A DNA stretch of 64,000 nucleotides from Streptomyces sp. SN-593 (GTDB lineage: Bacteria; Actinomycetota; Actinomycetes; Streptomycetales; Streptomycetaceae). The notes under the pieces are model-generated. The model was not told the origin of the DNA, made no database searches, and saw only the letters and a program-made list of their open reading frames with translations. Position numbers and translations under genes: made by a program. The stretch lies in contig NZ_AP018365.1 in NCBI RefSeq assembly GCF_016756395.1, positions 1,681,501 to 1,745,500 of the forward strand, written 5' to 3'. Shown here in pieces: positions 26,601-36,879 of this stretch (position 1 is the first letter of the stretch; the number at the start of each line of letters is the position of its first letter).

Positions 26601-26938
26601 TCGAGGCTGAATCCGCGGATCTGGTCGTCGTGGTACTGGTAGCCGGCGTAGGAGCCCGAGGTGTCCGGGGAGAACTGCATCATCCCGAACGGTGTGGACG
26701 GGCCGGGGAAGTCGTTGATCTCACCGACGGTGGAGCCGCCCCGGCCGGTGCCGACGAGCGGGTCCACGTAGCTCGCCGGGTCGGACACGAGCGCCGGACC
26801 CGCGGCGGAGGATGACAACGTTGTCTGATTGTTGGACAACGTTGTCATATCGGCGGAAGCCGTTCCCGCGGCCACCAGGGTCGCCACCGCACCGAGCACC
26901 GCCACGAGCGTGCCACGCAGCATGCGCGGACTTCTCAC
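23687..26938 (-). CDS. Secreted GH92 exo-alpha-mannosidase with C-terminal sandwich domains
   Basis: 1083 residues. GTG 26938 has ribosome site GGGAGGT five bases upstream. The signal peptide (LVAVLGAVATLVAAGTASA-D) spans about residues 1-31. Mature residues 32-45 are encoded over two operator palindromes. GH92 hallmarks: VGTGRGGSTVGEINDFPG, the catalytic-region HVGASETLEWAVDDF, GGWWPRWPLANAYTGQMTGDN, PYMWAGNEIDFGVPW, and GNDDLGAQSSWYVWAALG. GH92 enzymes use calcium to cut terminal alpha-mannose from mannans and glycoproteins. After about residue 790 come a NEW3-like sandwich (LTVHVQRLAGHANAV) and an NPCBM-like final domain. Single-gene unit with its own terminator. Codons ACA, TTG, AAT and TCA around the operators are rare for this genome. 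Confidence 0.92.
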   Translation of the reverse strand: MRSPRMLRGTLVAVLGAVATLVAAGTASADMTTLSNNQTTLSSSAAGPALVSDPASYVDPLVGTGRGGSTVGEINDFPGPSTPFGMMQFSPDTSGSYAGYQYHDDQIRGFSLDHASVGCRAFGDVPILPVTGDVGATPWNLTEHFTHTGEKAEPGYYAVTLDASGVRAELTASTRTGLAAFTFPEGSAAAQLLVKAGGSLDGDKDADVRVVGDREVTGSATTGDFCGKGNQYTVYYAITFDQPFTAHGTWDGRSVTAGGDSASAAGAGAYLTFGDGGSRTVRAKVSMSYVSVAGAQANMAAEVPGWDLDALHRQTRDAWTRTLGKVRVAGRDTDELKTFYTALYHSLMHPNTFNDADGRYIGFDGKVRTLAGGHAQYTNFSDWDTYRSLAPLQAMLFPQQASDMAQSLVNDAEQGGWWPRWPLANAYTGQMTGDNSVPLIANLYAYGARDFDLKTALKYLVKGATTVDATAGAYQERPGVQEYVERGYAPEDDAAKGDHGHVGASETLEWAVDDFSIAQLAGAAGQDAVAGTFSRRGQNWQNILDPASGYLEPRGEDGRFPDATGFQTPGDGQFGQEGYDEGNAAQYNWLVPQDMAGLITSMGGPGAAAQRLDTFFSQLNAGPNAPYMWAGNEIDFGVPWVYNQVGQPWKTQRTVREIATTLFSPTPDGEPGNDDLGAQSSWYVWAALGMYPATPGTADLTLNSPMFPRVVLDLPGKAADLDIRAPQAADDAPYVHKLTLDGHTWARTYLPPSVVSHGGRLDFTLSTTPDTHWAASPSDASPSYRTAERDFLATATPNQSVVAAGGAPADLTVHVQRLAGHANAVSVAAAPPEGLAVTPAGTPVVLDAKTGAGTAELAVRAAAGTPDGYYEVPLTVRGKGAGASQVRLGAIVLVAAKDSLAADYDNVGATQDGDHAGGDLDGAGSTFSREALAAAGLDGGARGQVSGTTFVWPDAPVGRPDNVVADGQTVQLGDSAKGATRLLFVGTATNGDQQATARVTFTDGSTAQADLSFGDWTKPGGGSTPVLGNTLVAATDHRNESGGAGPAAYVFATTPFAVPQGKQVASVTLPDNGNLHVFSVGLG
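26813..26847. promoter_or_regulatory. Twin LacI-type operators inside the GH92 coding sequence
   Basis: TGACAACGTTGTC (26813-26825) and GACAACGTTGTCA (26835-26847) are near-identical palindromes with centres exactly 21 bases apart, two helical turns, so both face the same side. They lie about 90 bases inside the reading frame, just after the signal peptide. A bound repressor could block elongation or loop with an upstream site. The core equals the site at 5354-5367. Confidence 0.7.
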
Positions 26939-26955
26939 ACGTACCTCCCGATGGA

Positions 26956-26972
26956 CTGGTCGACGGGACCAG
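26956..26972. promoter_or_regulatory. Dyad upstream of the GH92 gene
   Basis: CTGGTC-N5-GACCAG, 17 bases upstream of the GTG start, overlapping the expected leader. Possible second operator; no regulator identified. Confidence 0.35.
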
Positions 26973-27166
26973 CACATCTTGGAGGCTGCCGACGCCCAAA
27001 GCAACAGTCCCGCCGGGTTCGCCGATCGGCCCGCGCCGATTGTCCCGGTGTGGGCCGGCACGACCGGTTCACGGCGGACGGAACCGATCCGCGCACGATC
27101 CGGGAACGGGTCCGCGCGGGTTCCGGAAGGTGCGGCCGGCGGCCGGCGGACGGGCGCGGCGGCCGG

Positions 27167-28126
27167 TCAGTGCAGGAAGGGGTCGATCGCCACGGCCACG
27201 AACAGCAGCGTGGCGTAGGTGATGGACCAGTGGAACAGCCGCATCTCCTTGAGCTTCGCCCCCATGACGCCGGCCTTGGCGCGGGCGTGCAGTCCGTGCG
27301 CCTCCTTCAGCCAGAACGCGCCGAGCAGGCCCGCGACCACCGGGTAGAACCAGGAGGTGTCGCCGAGCGGCCACCACAGGGTGAGCGAGGTGAGCACCAT
27401 GACCCAGCTGTAGAGGACGATCTGCCGGGCGACGACCTGGTTGCCCGCGACCACCGGCAGCATGGGCACGCCGACCCGGGCGTAGTCGTCCTTGACCTTC
27501 ATCGACAGCGGCCAGTAGTGCGGCGGCGTCCAGAAGAAGAGGACGAGGAAGAGCACGAAGGGCGCCCAGCCGAGCTCGTCGCGCACGGCCGACCAGCCGA
27601 TGAACACCTGGAGGCAGCCCGCGACGCCGCCCCACACGATGTTCTGCGCGGTGCGCCGCTTGAGCCACAGCGTGTAGACGAAGACGTAGTACAGGATCGC
27701 GGCGAGCGACAGCGCCGCCGACAGCGGGTTGACCAGCAGCGCGAACCACGCCGTGGACACCACCGACAGGACGATGCCGAAGACCAGGCCCTCGCGCGGC
27801 GAGACCATCCCGGTGACCAGCGGGCGCTGCTCGGTGCGGTGCATCAACGCGTCGATGTCGCGGTCGATGTACATGTTCAGCGCGTTGGCGCCGCCGGCGG
27901 ACAGGTAGCCGCCGACCACGGTCGCCACCACCCGCCACAGGCTGGGCACGCCGCCGGCCGCGAGGAACATCACCGGAACGGTCGTGATGAGCAGCAGTTC
28001 GATGATGCGCGGCTTGGTCAGCTCCACGAACGCCATGACCCGGGCGCGCGGCGGCCGGTGCCCGGAGTTCGTCTGTCCCGAGCCCGTCCCGATGACCCCG
28101 GCGGGTCGGGATTCGACGGCTGTCAC
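27167..28126 (-). CDS. ctaB: Protoheme IX farnesyltransferase (heme O synthase)
   Basis: 319 residues, UbiA superfamily, about nine transmembrane helices. The two Asp-rich motifs are [18 protein letters not shown] and the later [18 protein letters not shown], both exact family signatures. It adds the farnesyl tail to heme b, giving heme O, the substrate of CtaA at 20.5 kb. The start is GTG 28126 ([10 protein letters not shown] by family pattern); a longer form to 28213 is unlikely. It is divergent from tkt across 295 bases, the conserved arrangement in Streptomyces. Confidence 0.94.
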   Translation of the reverse strand: MTAVESRPAGVIGTGSGQTNSGHRPPRARVMAFVELTKPRIIELLLITTVPVMFLAAGGVPSLWRVVATVVGGYLSAGGANALNMYIDRDIDALMHRTEQRPLVTGMVSPREGLVFGIVLSVVSTAWFALLVNPLSAALSLAAILYYVFVYTLWLKRRTAQNIVWGGVAGCLQVFIGWSAVRDELGWAPFVLFLVLFFWTPPHYWPLSMKVKDDYARVGVPMLPVVAGNQVVARQIVLYSWVMVLTSLTLWWPLGDTSWFYPVVAGLLGAFWLKEAHGLHARAKAGVMGAKLKEMRLFHWSITYATLLFVAVAIDPFLH

Positions 28127-28421
28127 GAACACCCCACGAGAGATGAGACCAGCAGGGCCCGGCTGCCTGCCCTCCGCGATGCGGCGGCGGACCACGGTCC
28201 CTGCGCGTACCACGCCACTCTAGACGTAGGGAACACCCGGCTTTCCGCCGGGGTGCCCGCGGGCGGGGCGTGTCCTCGCGCGTCCGGGGGGTACGCGGTT
28301 GTCCACAGAAGCAGCAGCGTGGTCGAAGGCTCGTGCGGCTGCGGCGGTAGGCTCGGCAACGTCGGATAGGCACCAGTCACCGGCGCTTTTCAACTTATGT
28401 GGAGAGGAGCCCTGACCCAGG

Positions 28422-30509
28422 GTGAGCAAGCAGCCGACGACCACAGACCTCGAGTGGACCGATCTGGACGAGCGGGCCGTGGACACCGCCCGAGTTCTCG
28501 CCATGGATGCCGTGCAGAAGGTCGGCAACGGCCATCCGGGCACGGCCATGAGCCTGGCTCCAGCGGCCTACCTGCTGTTCCAGAAGATCATGCGGCACGA
28601 CCCGGCGAACGCGGACTGGACCGGCCGCGACCGCTTCGTGCTGTCCGCCGGCCACTCCAGCATGACCCTCTACACGCAGCTCTACCTCGCCGGTTACGGC
28701 CTGGAGCTGGCCGACCTGGAGGCTCTGCGCACCTGGGGCTCCAAGACCCCCGGCCACCCGGAGTACGGCCACACCCGCGGTGTGGAGACCACCACCGGCC
28801 CGCTCGGCCAGGGCGTGGCCAACGCGGTGGGCATGGCCATGGCCGCGCGGTACGAACGCGGCCTCTTCGACCCGGACGCGGCGCCCGGCACCTCCCCCTT
28901 CGACCACACCGTCTGGGCGATCGCCGGCGACGGCTGCCTCCAGGAGGGCATCTCCGCCGAGGCGTCCTCGATGGCCGGCCACCAGAAGCTCGGCAACCTG
29001 GTGCTGCTGTGGGACGACAACCACATCTCCATCGAGGGCGACACCGAGACCGCCGTCTCCGAGGACACCGTCAAGCGGTACGAGGCGTACGGCTGGCACG
29101 TCCAGCGCGTCGCCCCGAAGGAGAACGGCGACCTCGACGTGCACGCGCTGCACGCCGCGCTGCTGGCGGCCAGGGCCGAGACCGAGCGGCCGTCGTTCGT
29201 CGCGGTCCGCTCGATCATCGGCTGGCCCGCGCCGAACAAGCAGAACACCGGCGCCGCGCACGGCTCGGCCCTCGGTGAGGACGAGGTGCGCGCCACCAAG
29301 GAGGTGCTCGGCTTCGACCCCGAGCGGCACTTCGAGGTGTCCGACGCCGTCATCACGCACACCCGCGCCGTCGGCGACCGCGGCCGGGACGCCCGGGCGC
29401 GGTGGGAGAAGTCCTTCGCCGCCTGGCGCACCGCGAACCCGCAGCACGCCGAGCTGTTCGACCGTGTGGAGGCGGCCGAGCTGCCGGAGGGCTGGCAGGA
29501 GCGGCTGCCGCAGTTCGAGGTCGGCGCCTCGCTGGCCACCCGCGCGGCCTCCGGCAAGGTCCTGGAGGCGCTGGGCGAGGTCATCCCCGAGCTGTGGGGC
29601 GGCTCCGCGGACCTCGCCGGGTCGAACAACACCACGATCGACAAGAACTCGTCGTTCCTCCCGGCCGGCAACCCGCTGCCCGGCGCCGACCCGTACGGCC
29701 GGACCGTGCACTTCGGCATCCGCGAGCACTCCATGGCCGCGGAGATGAACGGCATCACCCTGCACGGCAACACCCGGGTCTACGGCGGCACCTTCCTGGT
29801 GTTCTCCGACTACATGCGCAACGCGGTCCGGCTGTCCGCGCTGATGCACCTGCCGGTGACGTACGTGTGGACGCACGACTCGATCGGCGTCGGCGAGGAC
29901 GGCCCGACCCACCAGCCGATCGAGCACCTGGCCTCGCTGCGCGCCATCCCGGGGCTGAACGTGGTGCGCCCCGCCGATGCCAACGAGACGGCGATCGCCT
30001 GGCGCGAGATCCAGAAGCGCTGGACGAAGGAGATCGGCAAGGGCGCCCCGCACGGCCTGGCGCTGACCCGGCAGGGCGTGCCGACCTACCCGGTCCACGA
30101 GGAGGCCGCCCGCGGCGGTTACGTGCTGTTCGAGGCCGAGGGCGGCCCGGCGCAGGTCGTCCTCATCGGCACCGGTTCCGAGGTGCAGCTCGCCGTGGGC
30201 GCGCGCGAGGAGCTCCAGGCGGCCGGCATCCCGACCCGGGTGGTCTCGATGCCGTGCGTGGAGTGGTTCGAGGAGCAGGACGAGGCCTACCGCGAGAGCG
30301 TGCTGCCGTCCACGGTGAAGGCGCGGGTCGCGGTCGAGGCCGGCATCGCCCTCACCTGGTACCGGTACGTCGGGGACGCCGGCCGGATCGTCAGCATCGA
30401 GCACTACGGTGCCTCGGCCGACGGCAAGCTGCTCTTCCGCGAGTTCGGTTTCACCGCCGAGGCCGTGGCCGCCGCGGCCCGGGAATCTCTGGCCGCCGCA
30501 GACCGCTGA
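28422..30509 (+). CDS. tkt: Transketolase
   Basis: 695 residues. Thiamine-diphosphate enzyme of the non-oxidative pentose phosphate pathway. Signatures: [38 protein letters not shown] (diphosphate and magnesium binding), [11 protein letters not shown], and [15 protein letters not shown] (cofactor activating Glu). The GTG at 28422 is preceded by GGAGAGGAG at a long distance of about 13 bases. It leads the tkt-tal-zwf-opcA-pgl operon. Confidence 0.97.
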   Translation: MSKQPTTTDLEWTDLDERAVDTARVLAMDAVQKVGNGHPGTAMSLAPAAYLLFQKIMRHDPANADWTGRDRFVLSAGHSSMTLYTQLYLAGYGLELADLEALRTWGSKTPGHPEYGHTRGVETTTGPLGQGVANAVGMAMAARYERGLFDPDAAPGTSPFDHTVWAIAGDGCLQEGISAEASSMAGHQKLGNLVLLWDDNHISIEGDTETAVSEDTVKRYEAYGWHVQRVAPKENGDLDVHALHAALLAARAETERPSFVAVRSIIGWPAPNKQNTGAAHGSALGEDEVRATKEVLGFDPERHFEVSDAVITHTRAVGDRGRDARARWEKSFAAWRTANPQHAELFDRVEAAELPEGWQERLPQFEVGASLATRAASGKVLEALGEVIPELWGGSADLAGSNNTTIDKNSSFLPAGNPLPGADPYGRTVHFGIREHSMAAEMNGITLHGNTRVYGGTFLVFSDYMRNAVRLSALMHLPVTYVWTHDSIGVGEDGPTHQPIEHLASLRAIPGLNVVRPADANETAIAWREIQKRWTKEIGKGAPHGLALTRQGVPTYPVHEEAARGGYVLFEAEGGPAQVVLIGTGSEVQLAVGAREELQAAGIPTRVVSMPCVEWFEEQDEAYRESVLPSTVKARVAVEAGIALTWYRYVGDAGRIVSIEHYGASADGKLLFREFGFTAEAVAAAARESLAAADR

Positions 30510-30544
30510 CGCTGGTACACGACATTTCAGGAGATGCAGATCCC

Positions 30545-31663
30545 ATGACAGACGCACTCAAGCGCCTCTCCGACGAAGGCGTCGCGATCTGGTTGGACGA
30601 CCTGTCGCGCAAGCGCATCACGTCCGGCAACCTGGCCGAACTCATCGACCAGCAGCACGTGGTGGGCGTGACCACCAACCCGTCGATCTTCCAGAAGGCC
30701 ATCTCCGAGGGCGATGGATACGAAGGTCAGCTCAAGGACCTCGCGGCGCGCCGGCTGACGGTCGAGGAGGCGCTGCGGATGATCACCACCGCGGACGTCC
30801 GCGACGCGGCCGACATCCTGCGCCCGGTCTACGAGGCGAGCGACCACCAGGACGGCCGGGTCTCCATCGAGGTGGACCCGCGGCTGGCGCACGAGACGGT
30901 GGCGACGGTCGCCGAGGCCAAGCAACTGGCCTGGCTGGTGGACCGCCCGAACACGCTGATCAAGATCCCGGCGACCGAGGCCGGCCTGCCCGCGATCACC
31001 GAGGTGATCGGCAAGGGCATCAGCGTCAACGTCACGCTGATCTTCTCGCTGGAGCGGTACCGCGCGGTGATGGACGCGTACCTGTCCGGCCTGGAGAAGG
31101 CGAAGGCGGCGGGCCTGGACCTGTCCGAGATCCACTCGGTCGCGTCGTTCTTCGTCTCCCGCGTGGACACCGAGATCGACAAGCGGCTGGAGAAGATCGG
31201 CTCCGACCAGGCCAAGGCCCTGAAGGGCAAGGCCGCGGTGGCCAACGCCCGGCTGGCCTACCAGGCGTACGAAGAGGTCTTCGGCTCCGACCGCTGGACG
31301 GCGCTGGAGCGGGCCGGTGCCAACAAGCAGCGGCCGCTGTGGGCCTCCACCGGCGTGAAGGACCCGGCCTACCCCGACACCCTGTACGTCACGGAGCTGG
31401 TCGCGCCGAACACGGTGAACACCATGCCCGAGGCCACCCTCCAGGCGACCGGGGACCACGGCGAGGTCACCGGCGACACCATCCGGTCCGGTTACGCGCA
31501 GGCGCAGGCGGACATCGACGCGCTGGCCGGCGTCGGCGTGTCGTACGACGACGTGGTGCGGGTGCTGGAGGACGAGGGCGTGAGCAAGTTCGAGGCGTCC
31601 TGGAACGAACTGCTGGACTCCACCAAGGCCGAACTCGAGCGGCTCGCCCCCTCGGAGGCGTGA
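30545..31663 (+). CDS. tal: Transaldolase
   Basis: 372 residues, the long actinobacterial TalB-like type. Signatures are [13 protein letters not shown] and [14 protein letters not shown] with the Schiff-base Lys, and [12 protein letters not shown]. Transfers the dihydroxyacetone unit between sedoheptulose-7-phosphate and glyceraldehyde-3-phosphate. Ribosome site AGGAGA precedes the ATG; 35 bases after tkt and one base before zwf. Confidence 0.97.
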   Translation: MTDALKRLSDEGVAIWLDDLSRKRITSGNLAELIDQQHVVGVTTNPSIFQKAISEGDGYEGQLKDLAARRLTVEEALRMITTADVRDAADILRPVYEASDHQDGRVSIEVDPRLAHETVATVAEAKQLAWLVDRPNTLIKIPATEAGLPAITEVIGKGISVNVTLIFSLERYRAVMDAYLSGLEKAKAAGLDLSEIHSVASFFVSRVDTEIDKRLEKIGSDQAKALKGKAAVANARLAYQAYEEVFGSDRWTALERAGANKQRPLWASTGVKDPAYPDTLYVTELVAPNTVNTMPEATLQATGDHGEVTGDTIRSGYAQAQADIDALAGVGVSYDDVVRVLEDEGVSKFEASWNELLDSTKAELERLAPSEA

Positions 31664-31664
31664 G

Positions 31665-33209
31665 GTGGCATCCGACGACCAGACGCAGACGGCCGGCAAC
31701 CCGCTGCGCGACCCGCTGGACCGGCGGCTGCCGCGCATCGCGGGCCCGTCCGGCCTGGTGATCTTCGGGGTCACCGGCGACCTCTCCCGCAAGAAGCTGA
31801 TGCCGGCGGTGTACGACCTGGCCAACCGCGGCCTGCTGCCGCCGGGCTTCGCGCTGGTCGGCTTCGCCCGCCGCCAGTGGGAGAACGAGGACTTCGCCCA
31901 GGAGGTGCACGACGCCGTCAAGGAGCACGCCCGCACCCCCTTCCGCGAGGAGGTCTGGCAGCAACTGGCCGAGGGCTGCCGGTTCGTCCAGGGCGACTTC
32001 GACGACGACAAGGCGTTCGAGCAGCTGAAGTCGACCATCGAGGACCTGGACAAGGCGCGCGGTACCGGCGGCAACTTCGCCTTCTACCTGTCCGTGCCGC
32101 CGAAGTTCTTCCCGAACGTGGTGCAGCAACTGAAGAAGCACGGCCTGTCGCAGGGCAGCGGCGACTCGTGGCGGCGCGCCGTCATCGAGAAGCCGTTCGG
32201 CCACGACCTGGCCAGCGCCCAGCAGCTCAACCAGATCGTGCACGACGTCTTCCCGCCCAACGAGGTCTTCCGGATCGACCACTACCTGGGCAAGGAGACC
32301 GTCCAGAACATCCTGGCGCTGCGCTTCGCCAACACGATGTACGAGCCGATCTGGAACCGGTCGTACGTCGACCACGTGCAGATCACCATGGCCGAGGACA
32401 TCGGGATCGGCGGCCGCGCCGGGTACTACGACGGCATCGGCGCCGCGCGCGACGTCATCCAGAACCACCTGCTCCAGCTACTGGCGCTGACCGCGATGGA
32501 GGAGCCCGGCTCCTTCCACCCCAAGGCGCTCACCGCGGAGAAGCTGAAGGTGCTCGGCGCGGTCGTGCTCCCGGACGACCTCGGCCGGTACACCGTGCGC
32601 GGCCAGTACGCGCACGCCTGGCAGGGTGGCGAGGAGGTGCTCGGGTACCTGGAGGAGGACGGCATCGACCCCCGCTCCAAGACCGACACCTACGCCGCGG
32701 TCAAGCTGGAGATCAACAACCGCCGCTGGGCGGGCGTGCCGTTCTACCTGCGCACCGGCAAGCGGCTCGGCCGCCGCGTCACCGAGATCGCGGTGGTCTT
32801 CAAGCGGGCCCCGTACCTGCCGTTCGAGTCCGGCGCCACCGAGGAGCTGGGCGAGAACGCGCTGGTCATCCGGGTGCAACCGGACGAGGGCGTGACCGTG
32901 CGGTTCGGTTCGAAGGTGCCGGGCACCTCCACCGAGGTGCGGGACGTCACGATGGACTTCGCCTACGGCGAGTCCTTCACCGAGTCCAGCCCCGAGGCGT
33001 ACGAACGGCTCATCCTGGACGTACTGCTCGGTGACGCGAACCTCTTCCCGCGGCACCAGGAAGTCGAGCTGTCCTGGACCATCCTCGACCCCATCGAGCA
33101 GTACTGGGACAAGCACGGGAAGCCGGCGCAGTACGCGTCCGGCACCTGGGGCCCGACCGAGGCGGACGAGATGCTCGCACAAGACGGCAGGAGCTGGCGC
33201 AGGCCATGA
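31665..33209 (+). CDS. zwf: Glucose-6-phosphate dehydrogenase
   Basis: 514 residues. The nucleotide-binding start GVTGDLSRKKLMPA is near residue 25, and the active-site stretch RIDHYLGKETVQN is about residue 200. First step of the oxidative branch, producing NADPH. The GTG start follows the tal stop after one base, and the stop overlaps the opcA ATG, so translation is coupled. Confidence 0.97.
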   Translation: MASDDQTQTAGNPLRDPLDRRLPRIAGPSGLVIFGVTGDLSRKKLMPAVYDLANRGLLPPGFALVGFARRQWENEDFAQEVHDAVKEHARTPFREEVWQQLAEGCRFVQGDFDDDKAFEQLKSTIEDLDKARGTGGNFAFYLSVPPKFFPNVVQQLKKHGLSQGSGDSWRRAVIEKPFGHDLASAQQLNQIVHDVFPPNEVFRIDHYLGKETVQNILALRFANTMYEPIWNRSYVDHVQITMAEDIGIGGRAGYYDGIGAARDVIQNHLLQLLALTAMEEPGSFHPKALTAEKLKVLGAVVLPDDLGRYTVRGQYAHAWQGGEEVLGYLEEDGIDPRSKTDTYAAVKLEINNRRWAGVPFYLRTGKRLGRRVTEIAVVFKRAPYLPFESGATEELGENALVIRVQPDEGVTVRFGSKVPGTSTEVRDVTMDFAYGESFTESSPEAYERLILDVLLGDANLFPRHQEVELSWTILDPIEQYWDKHGKPAQYASGTWGPTEADEMLAQDGRSWRRP

Positions 33210-34270
33210 GAATCGATCTGACGGACACCACGTCCTCGAAGATCAACGCCGGGCTGATCCAGGCGCGGCGGGCGATCGGGACCCCGGCGGTCGGCATGGT
33301 GCTGACCCTGGTCATCGTCACCGACGAGGGCAGCGCCTACGACGCGTTGAAGGCCGCGCACGAGGCGTCCAAGGAGCACCCCTCCCGGATACTGGTGGTC
33401 ATCAAGCGTCCGGGCCGCTCGCCGCGGGACCGGGCGCTGGCCCGGCTGGACGCGGAGGTCGTGGTCGGCGACGAGGCGGGCACCGGCGAGACCGTGGTCC
33501 TGCGCATGCACGGCGAGCTGGCCCACCACGCCGAGTCGGTGGTCCTGCCGCTGCTGCTGCCGGACGCCCCGGCGGTGTGCTGGTGGCCGGACAAGGCCCC
33601 GGAGGACGCCGCCGAGGACCCGCTGGGCCGGCTGGCGGCGCGCCGGATCACCGACTCGGCCGCGGCCGAGGACCCGGTCGGTTCGCTGGCACTGCGGGCG
33701 AAGACGTACGTGCCCGGCGACACCGACCTGGCCTGGACCCGGATCACCCCGTGGCGTTCGATGCTGGCCGCCGCCCTGGACCAGAAGCACGGCAAGATCG
33801 AGAGTGCCGCGGTGGAGGGCGAGGCGTACAACCCGAGCGCGGAGCTGCTGGCCCTGTGGCTGGCGGACCGGCTCGGTGTGCCGGTGGAGCGCAAGGTCAC
33901 CGGCGGTCCCGGACTGACCGCGGTGCGGCTGGTCACCTCCGACGGGGACATCTGCCTGGACCGGCCCGAGGGCGGGCTGGCCGAGCTGGCGGTGCCCGGG
34001 CAGCCGGACCGCCACGTGGCGCTCAAGCGGCGGGAGACCTCGGAGCTGATCGCCGAGGAGCTGCGCAGGCTCGACCCGGACGACATATACCGCGCCACGG
34101 TGAAGTTCGGGCTGCGGCACCTGCTCAGCTCGGGCGGCTCCGGCAGCGACTCCGCCGAGGCGTCCGGGTCCACCGGCGCCAGTTCCGGGGCGAAGCCCGC
34201 GGGGACGGCGAAGTCCGCCCCGGCGAAGAAGGCCGCGTCCGGGTCCGGCAAGGCGGCGACGGAGAAGTGA
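33206..34270 (+). CDS. opcA: OpcA, glucose-6-phosphate dehydrogenase assembly protein
   Basis: 354 residues. The protein activates or assembles G6PDH in cyanobacteria and actinobacteria and always follows zwf. Family stretches visible: VGMVLTLVIVTDEG, RILVVIKRPGRSPRD, VVLPLLLPDAPAVCWWPDKAP, and DTDLAWTRITPWRSMLAA. Residues about 310-354 are a Ser/Ala/Lys-rich flexible tail. ATGA overlap with zwf and GTGA overlap with pgl. Confidence 0.96.
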   Translation: MRIDLTDTTSSKINAGLIQARRAIGTPAVGMVLTLVIVTDEGSAYDALKAAHEASKEHPSRILVVIKRPGRSPRDRALARLDAEVVVGDEAGTGETVVLRMHGELAHHAESVVLPLLLPDAPAVCWWPDKAPEDAAEDPLGRLAARRITDSAAAEDPVGSLALRAKTYVPGDTDLAWTRITPWRSMLAAALDQKHGKIESAAVEGEAYNPSAELLALWLADRLGVPVERKVTGGPGLTAVRLVTSDGDICLDRPEGGLAELAVPGQPDRHVALKRRETSELIAEELRRLDPDDIYRATVKFGLRHLLSSGGSGSDSAEASGSTGASSGAKPAGTAKSAPAKKAASGSGKAATEK

Positions 34271-35049
34271 GCACGCCGCAGGTGGTCGTCCACCGGGACA
34301 AGGAGCTGATGGCGCGGGCCGCGGCGGCCAGGCTGATCACGAAGATCGTGGACGCCCAGGCCGCCCGCGGTTCCGCCTCCGTGGTGCTCACCGGCGGGCG
34401 GAACGGGAACGGGCTGCTGGCCGCGCTCGCCGAGTCCCCGGCGCGCGACGCCGTGGACTGGGCGCGGCTGGACCTGTGGTGGGGCGACGAGCGGTTCCTC
34501 CCCGAGGGGGACCCGGAGCGCAACTACACGCAGGCCCGGGAGGCGCTGCTGGACGCGGTGCCGCTCGACCCGGCCCGGGTGCACCCGATGGCGCCGTCCG
34601 ACGGCGGCTACGAGTCCGACGTGGAGGCCGCCGCGGCGGCCTACGCGGCGGAGCTGGCGGCCGCGGCCGGCCCGGAGGACCACACCCGGGTGCCGTCCTT
34701 CGACGTCCTCATGCTGGGCGTCGGCCCCGACACCCATGTGGCCTCGCTCTTCCCGGAGCACCCCGGCACCCGGGAGGACGTCCGCACCGTCATCGGTGTG
34801 CACGGCTCGCCCAAGCCCCCGCCGACCCGGATCTCGCTGACCTTCCCGGCGATCCGCTCGGCGCGGGAGGTGTGGCTGCTGGCCGCGGGCGAGGACAAGG
34901 CGGGCGCGGTGGCGCTCGCGCTGTCCGCGCCGGGCGAGGTGCAGGCGCCCGCCTCGGGTGCCTACGGCCGGGCCCGCACGCTGTGGCTGCTGGACCGCGC
35001 GGCGGCCGCGAAGATCCCCGCGGAGCTGTACCCGGCGGCCTCCTCGTAG
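34267..35049 (+). CDS. pgl: 6-phosphogluconolactonase
   Basis: 260 residues, DevB/SOL family. Signatures are WWGDERFLPEGDPERNY, GVGPDTHVASLFPEHP, and SPKPPPTRISLTFPAI. It hydrolyses the lactone made by Zwf. The GTG start overlaps the opcA stop, making the last gene of the operon. It is convergent with pgi. Confidence 0.96.
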   Translation: MSTPQVVVHRDKELMARAAAARLITKIVDAQAARGSASVVLTGGRNGNGLLAALAESPARDAVDWARLDLWWGDERFLPEGDPERNYTQAREALLDAVPLDPARVHPMAPSDGGYESDVEAAAAAYAAELAAAAGPEDHTRVPSFDVLMLGVGPDTHVASLFPEHPGTREDVRTVIGVHGSPKPPPTRISLTFPAIRSAREVWLLAAGEDKAGAVALALSAPGEVQAPASGAYGRARTLWLLDRAAAAKIPAELYPAASS

Positions 35050-35085
35050 CGGAGGACGGCGGCACGGCACGGCGCCTCCCGGGCG

Positions 35086-35103
35086 CCCGGCGGATCCGCC
35101 GGG
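35086..35103. terminator. Palindrome between convergent pgl and pgi
   Basis: CCCGGCGGATCCGCCGGG, perfect, four bases before the pgi stop. Likely serves both directions; extension CTCCC/GGGAG lengthens the stem on one side. Confidence 0.55.
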
Positions 35104-35107
35104 AGGG

Positions 35108-36766
35108 TCAGCGGCCGCGCAGCTCGCGGTACTTCGCCACGAGCGCCTTCGTGGACGGGTCCAGCCCGGGCACGTCGGCGCCCTCGGTGAGCGCGGGCTC
35201 GACCCGCTTCGCCAGCACCTTGCCGAGCTCGACGCCCCACTGGTCGAAGGAGTCGATGTTCCAGATCGCGCCCTGGACGAACACCTTGTGCTCGTAGAGC
35301 GCGATGAGCTGGCCGAGCACCGACGGGGTCAGCTCGGTGGCCAGGATGGTGCTGGTGGGGTGGTTGCCGCGGAACGTCTTGTGCGGCACCAGTTCCTCCG
35401 GCACCCCCTCCGCGCGGACCTCGTCGGGGGTCTTGCCGAACGCCAGCGCCTGCGTCTGGGCGAAGAAGTTCGCCATCAGCAGGTCGTGCTGCCCGGCGAG
35501 CGGGCCGAGTTCGGGCAGCGGCCGGGCGAACCCGATGAAGTCGGCGGGGATCAGCTTCGTGCCCTGGTGCAGCAACTGGTAGTACGCGTGCTGGCCGTTG
35601 GTGCCGGGGGTGCCCCACACCACCGGACCGGTCTGCCAGTCCACCGGCTTGCCGTCGCGGTCCACGGACTTGCCGTTGGACTCCATGTCGAGCTGCTGGA
35701 GGTAGGCGGTGAACCGGCTGAGGTAGTGGCTGTAGGGCAGCACCGCGTGCGACTGGGCGTCGTGGAAGCCGCCGTACCAGACGCCGAGCAGGCCCAGCAG
35801 CAGCGGTACGTTATGCTCGGGGGGCGCGGTCCTGAAGTGCTCGTCGACCAGGTGGAAGCCGGCCAGCATGCTCCGGAACGCCTCGGCGCCGATGGCGATC
35901 ATCAGCGACAGGCCGATCGCCGAGTCGAAGGAGTAGCGGCCGCCGACCCAGTCCCAGAACTCGAACATGTTCTGCGTGTCGATGCCGAACTCCGCGACCT
36001 TCTCCGCGTTCGTGGACAGCGCCACGAAGTGCTTGGCGACCGCCTCGTCGCCCGCACCGAGCCCGCCGAGCAGCCACTGCTTGGCGGAGGTCGCGTTGGT
36101 GATGGTCTCGATGGTGGTGAAGGTCTTGGAGGCGATGACGAACAGCGTCTCCGCCGGGTCCAGGTCGCGCACGGCCTCGTGCAGGTCGGCGCCGTCCACG
36201 TTGGAGACGAAACGGACCGTCAGGCCGCGGTCGGTGTAGGAGCGCAGCGCCTCGTAGGCCATCGCGGGGCCGAGGTCGGAGCCGCCGATGCCGATGTTGA
36301 CGACGTTCCTGATCCGCTTGCCGGTGTGGCCGGTCCACTCGCCCGAGCGCACCCGGTCGGCGAAGACCGTCATCTTGTAGAGCACGGCGTGCACGGCCGG
36401 CACCACGTTCTGCCCGTCGACGGCGATCGTCGCGGACTGCGGGGCGCGCAGGGCCGTGTGCAGCACCGCGCGGTTCTCGGTGACGTTGATCCGCTCGCCG
36501 GCGAACATGGCGTCGCGCAGCTCGAACACCCCGGTCGCCGCGGCGAGTTCGCGCAGCAGCCGGAGGGTCTCGTCGGTGACGAGCTGCTTGGAGTAGTCCA
36601 GGTGGAGGTCGCCGACCTGGAGGGTGTAGCGGCTCCCCCGGTCGGGGTCGCGGTCGAACAGGTCCCGCAGATGGGTGCCGGACAGTTCCCCGCCGTGCTT
36701 GGCGAGCGCCTGCCACTCGGGGCGGCGGTCGAGCCGGGGGGTGCCCTGCGCGTTCGTTTCGGACAT
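35108..36766 (-). CDS. pgi: Glucose-6-phosphate isomerase
   Basis: 552 residues, full length. Signatures are [48 protein letters not shown], and the C-terminal [19 protein letters not shown]. Links glycolysis and the pentose phosphate genes next door. A possible AT-richer promoter (AATTAGTTT on the minus strand near 36805) precedes it. Confidence 0.97.
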   Translation of the reverse strand: MSETNAQGTPRLDRRPEWQALAKHGGELSGTHLRDLFDRDPDRGSRYTLQVGDLHLDYSKQLVTDETLRLLRELAAATGVFELRDAMFAGERINVTENRAVLHTALRAPQSATIAVDGQNVVPAVHAVLYKMTVFADRVRSGEWTGHTGKRIRNVVNIGIGGSDLGPAMAYEALRSYTDRGLTVRFVSNVDGADLHEAVRDLDPAETLFVIASKTFTTIETITNATSAKQWLLGGLGAGDEAVAKHFVALSTNAEKVAEFGIDTQNMFEFWDWVGGRYSFDSAIGLSLMIAIGAEAFRSMLAGFHLVDEHFRTAPPEHNVPLLLGLLGVWYGGFHDAQSHAVLPYSHYLSRFTAYLQQLDMESNGKSVDRDGKPVDWQTGPVVWGTPGTNGQHAYYQLLHQGTKLIPADFIGFARPLPELGPLAGQHDLLMANFFAQTQALAFGKTPDEVRAEGVPEELVPHKTFRGNHPTSTILATELTPSVLGQLIALYEHKVFVQGAIWNIDSFDQWGVELGKVLAKRVEPALTEGADVPGLDPSTKALVAKYRELRGR

Positions 36767-36879
36767 CAGTCCACTTCTCCTCGTCCTCGCTGCGACACCC
36801 AAACTAATTGATGACGTGGCGGAACGAGATCCGGCACCCGGGTGTGCCGCGCACCGGCCGTGACGGCACCGGGGCGGCA

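Noticed and set aside
23027-26815. 1262-codon open frame antisense to the GH92 gene
   Set aside because: Shadow frame; the opposite strand encodes a full GH92 enzyme with signal peptide and all family motifs.
27167-28213. Longer CtaB starting at 28213
   Set aside because: The added 29 residues are not part of the family; GTG 28126 gives the usual MTAVESRP start.
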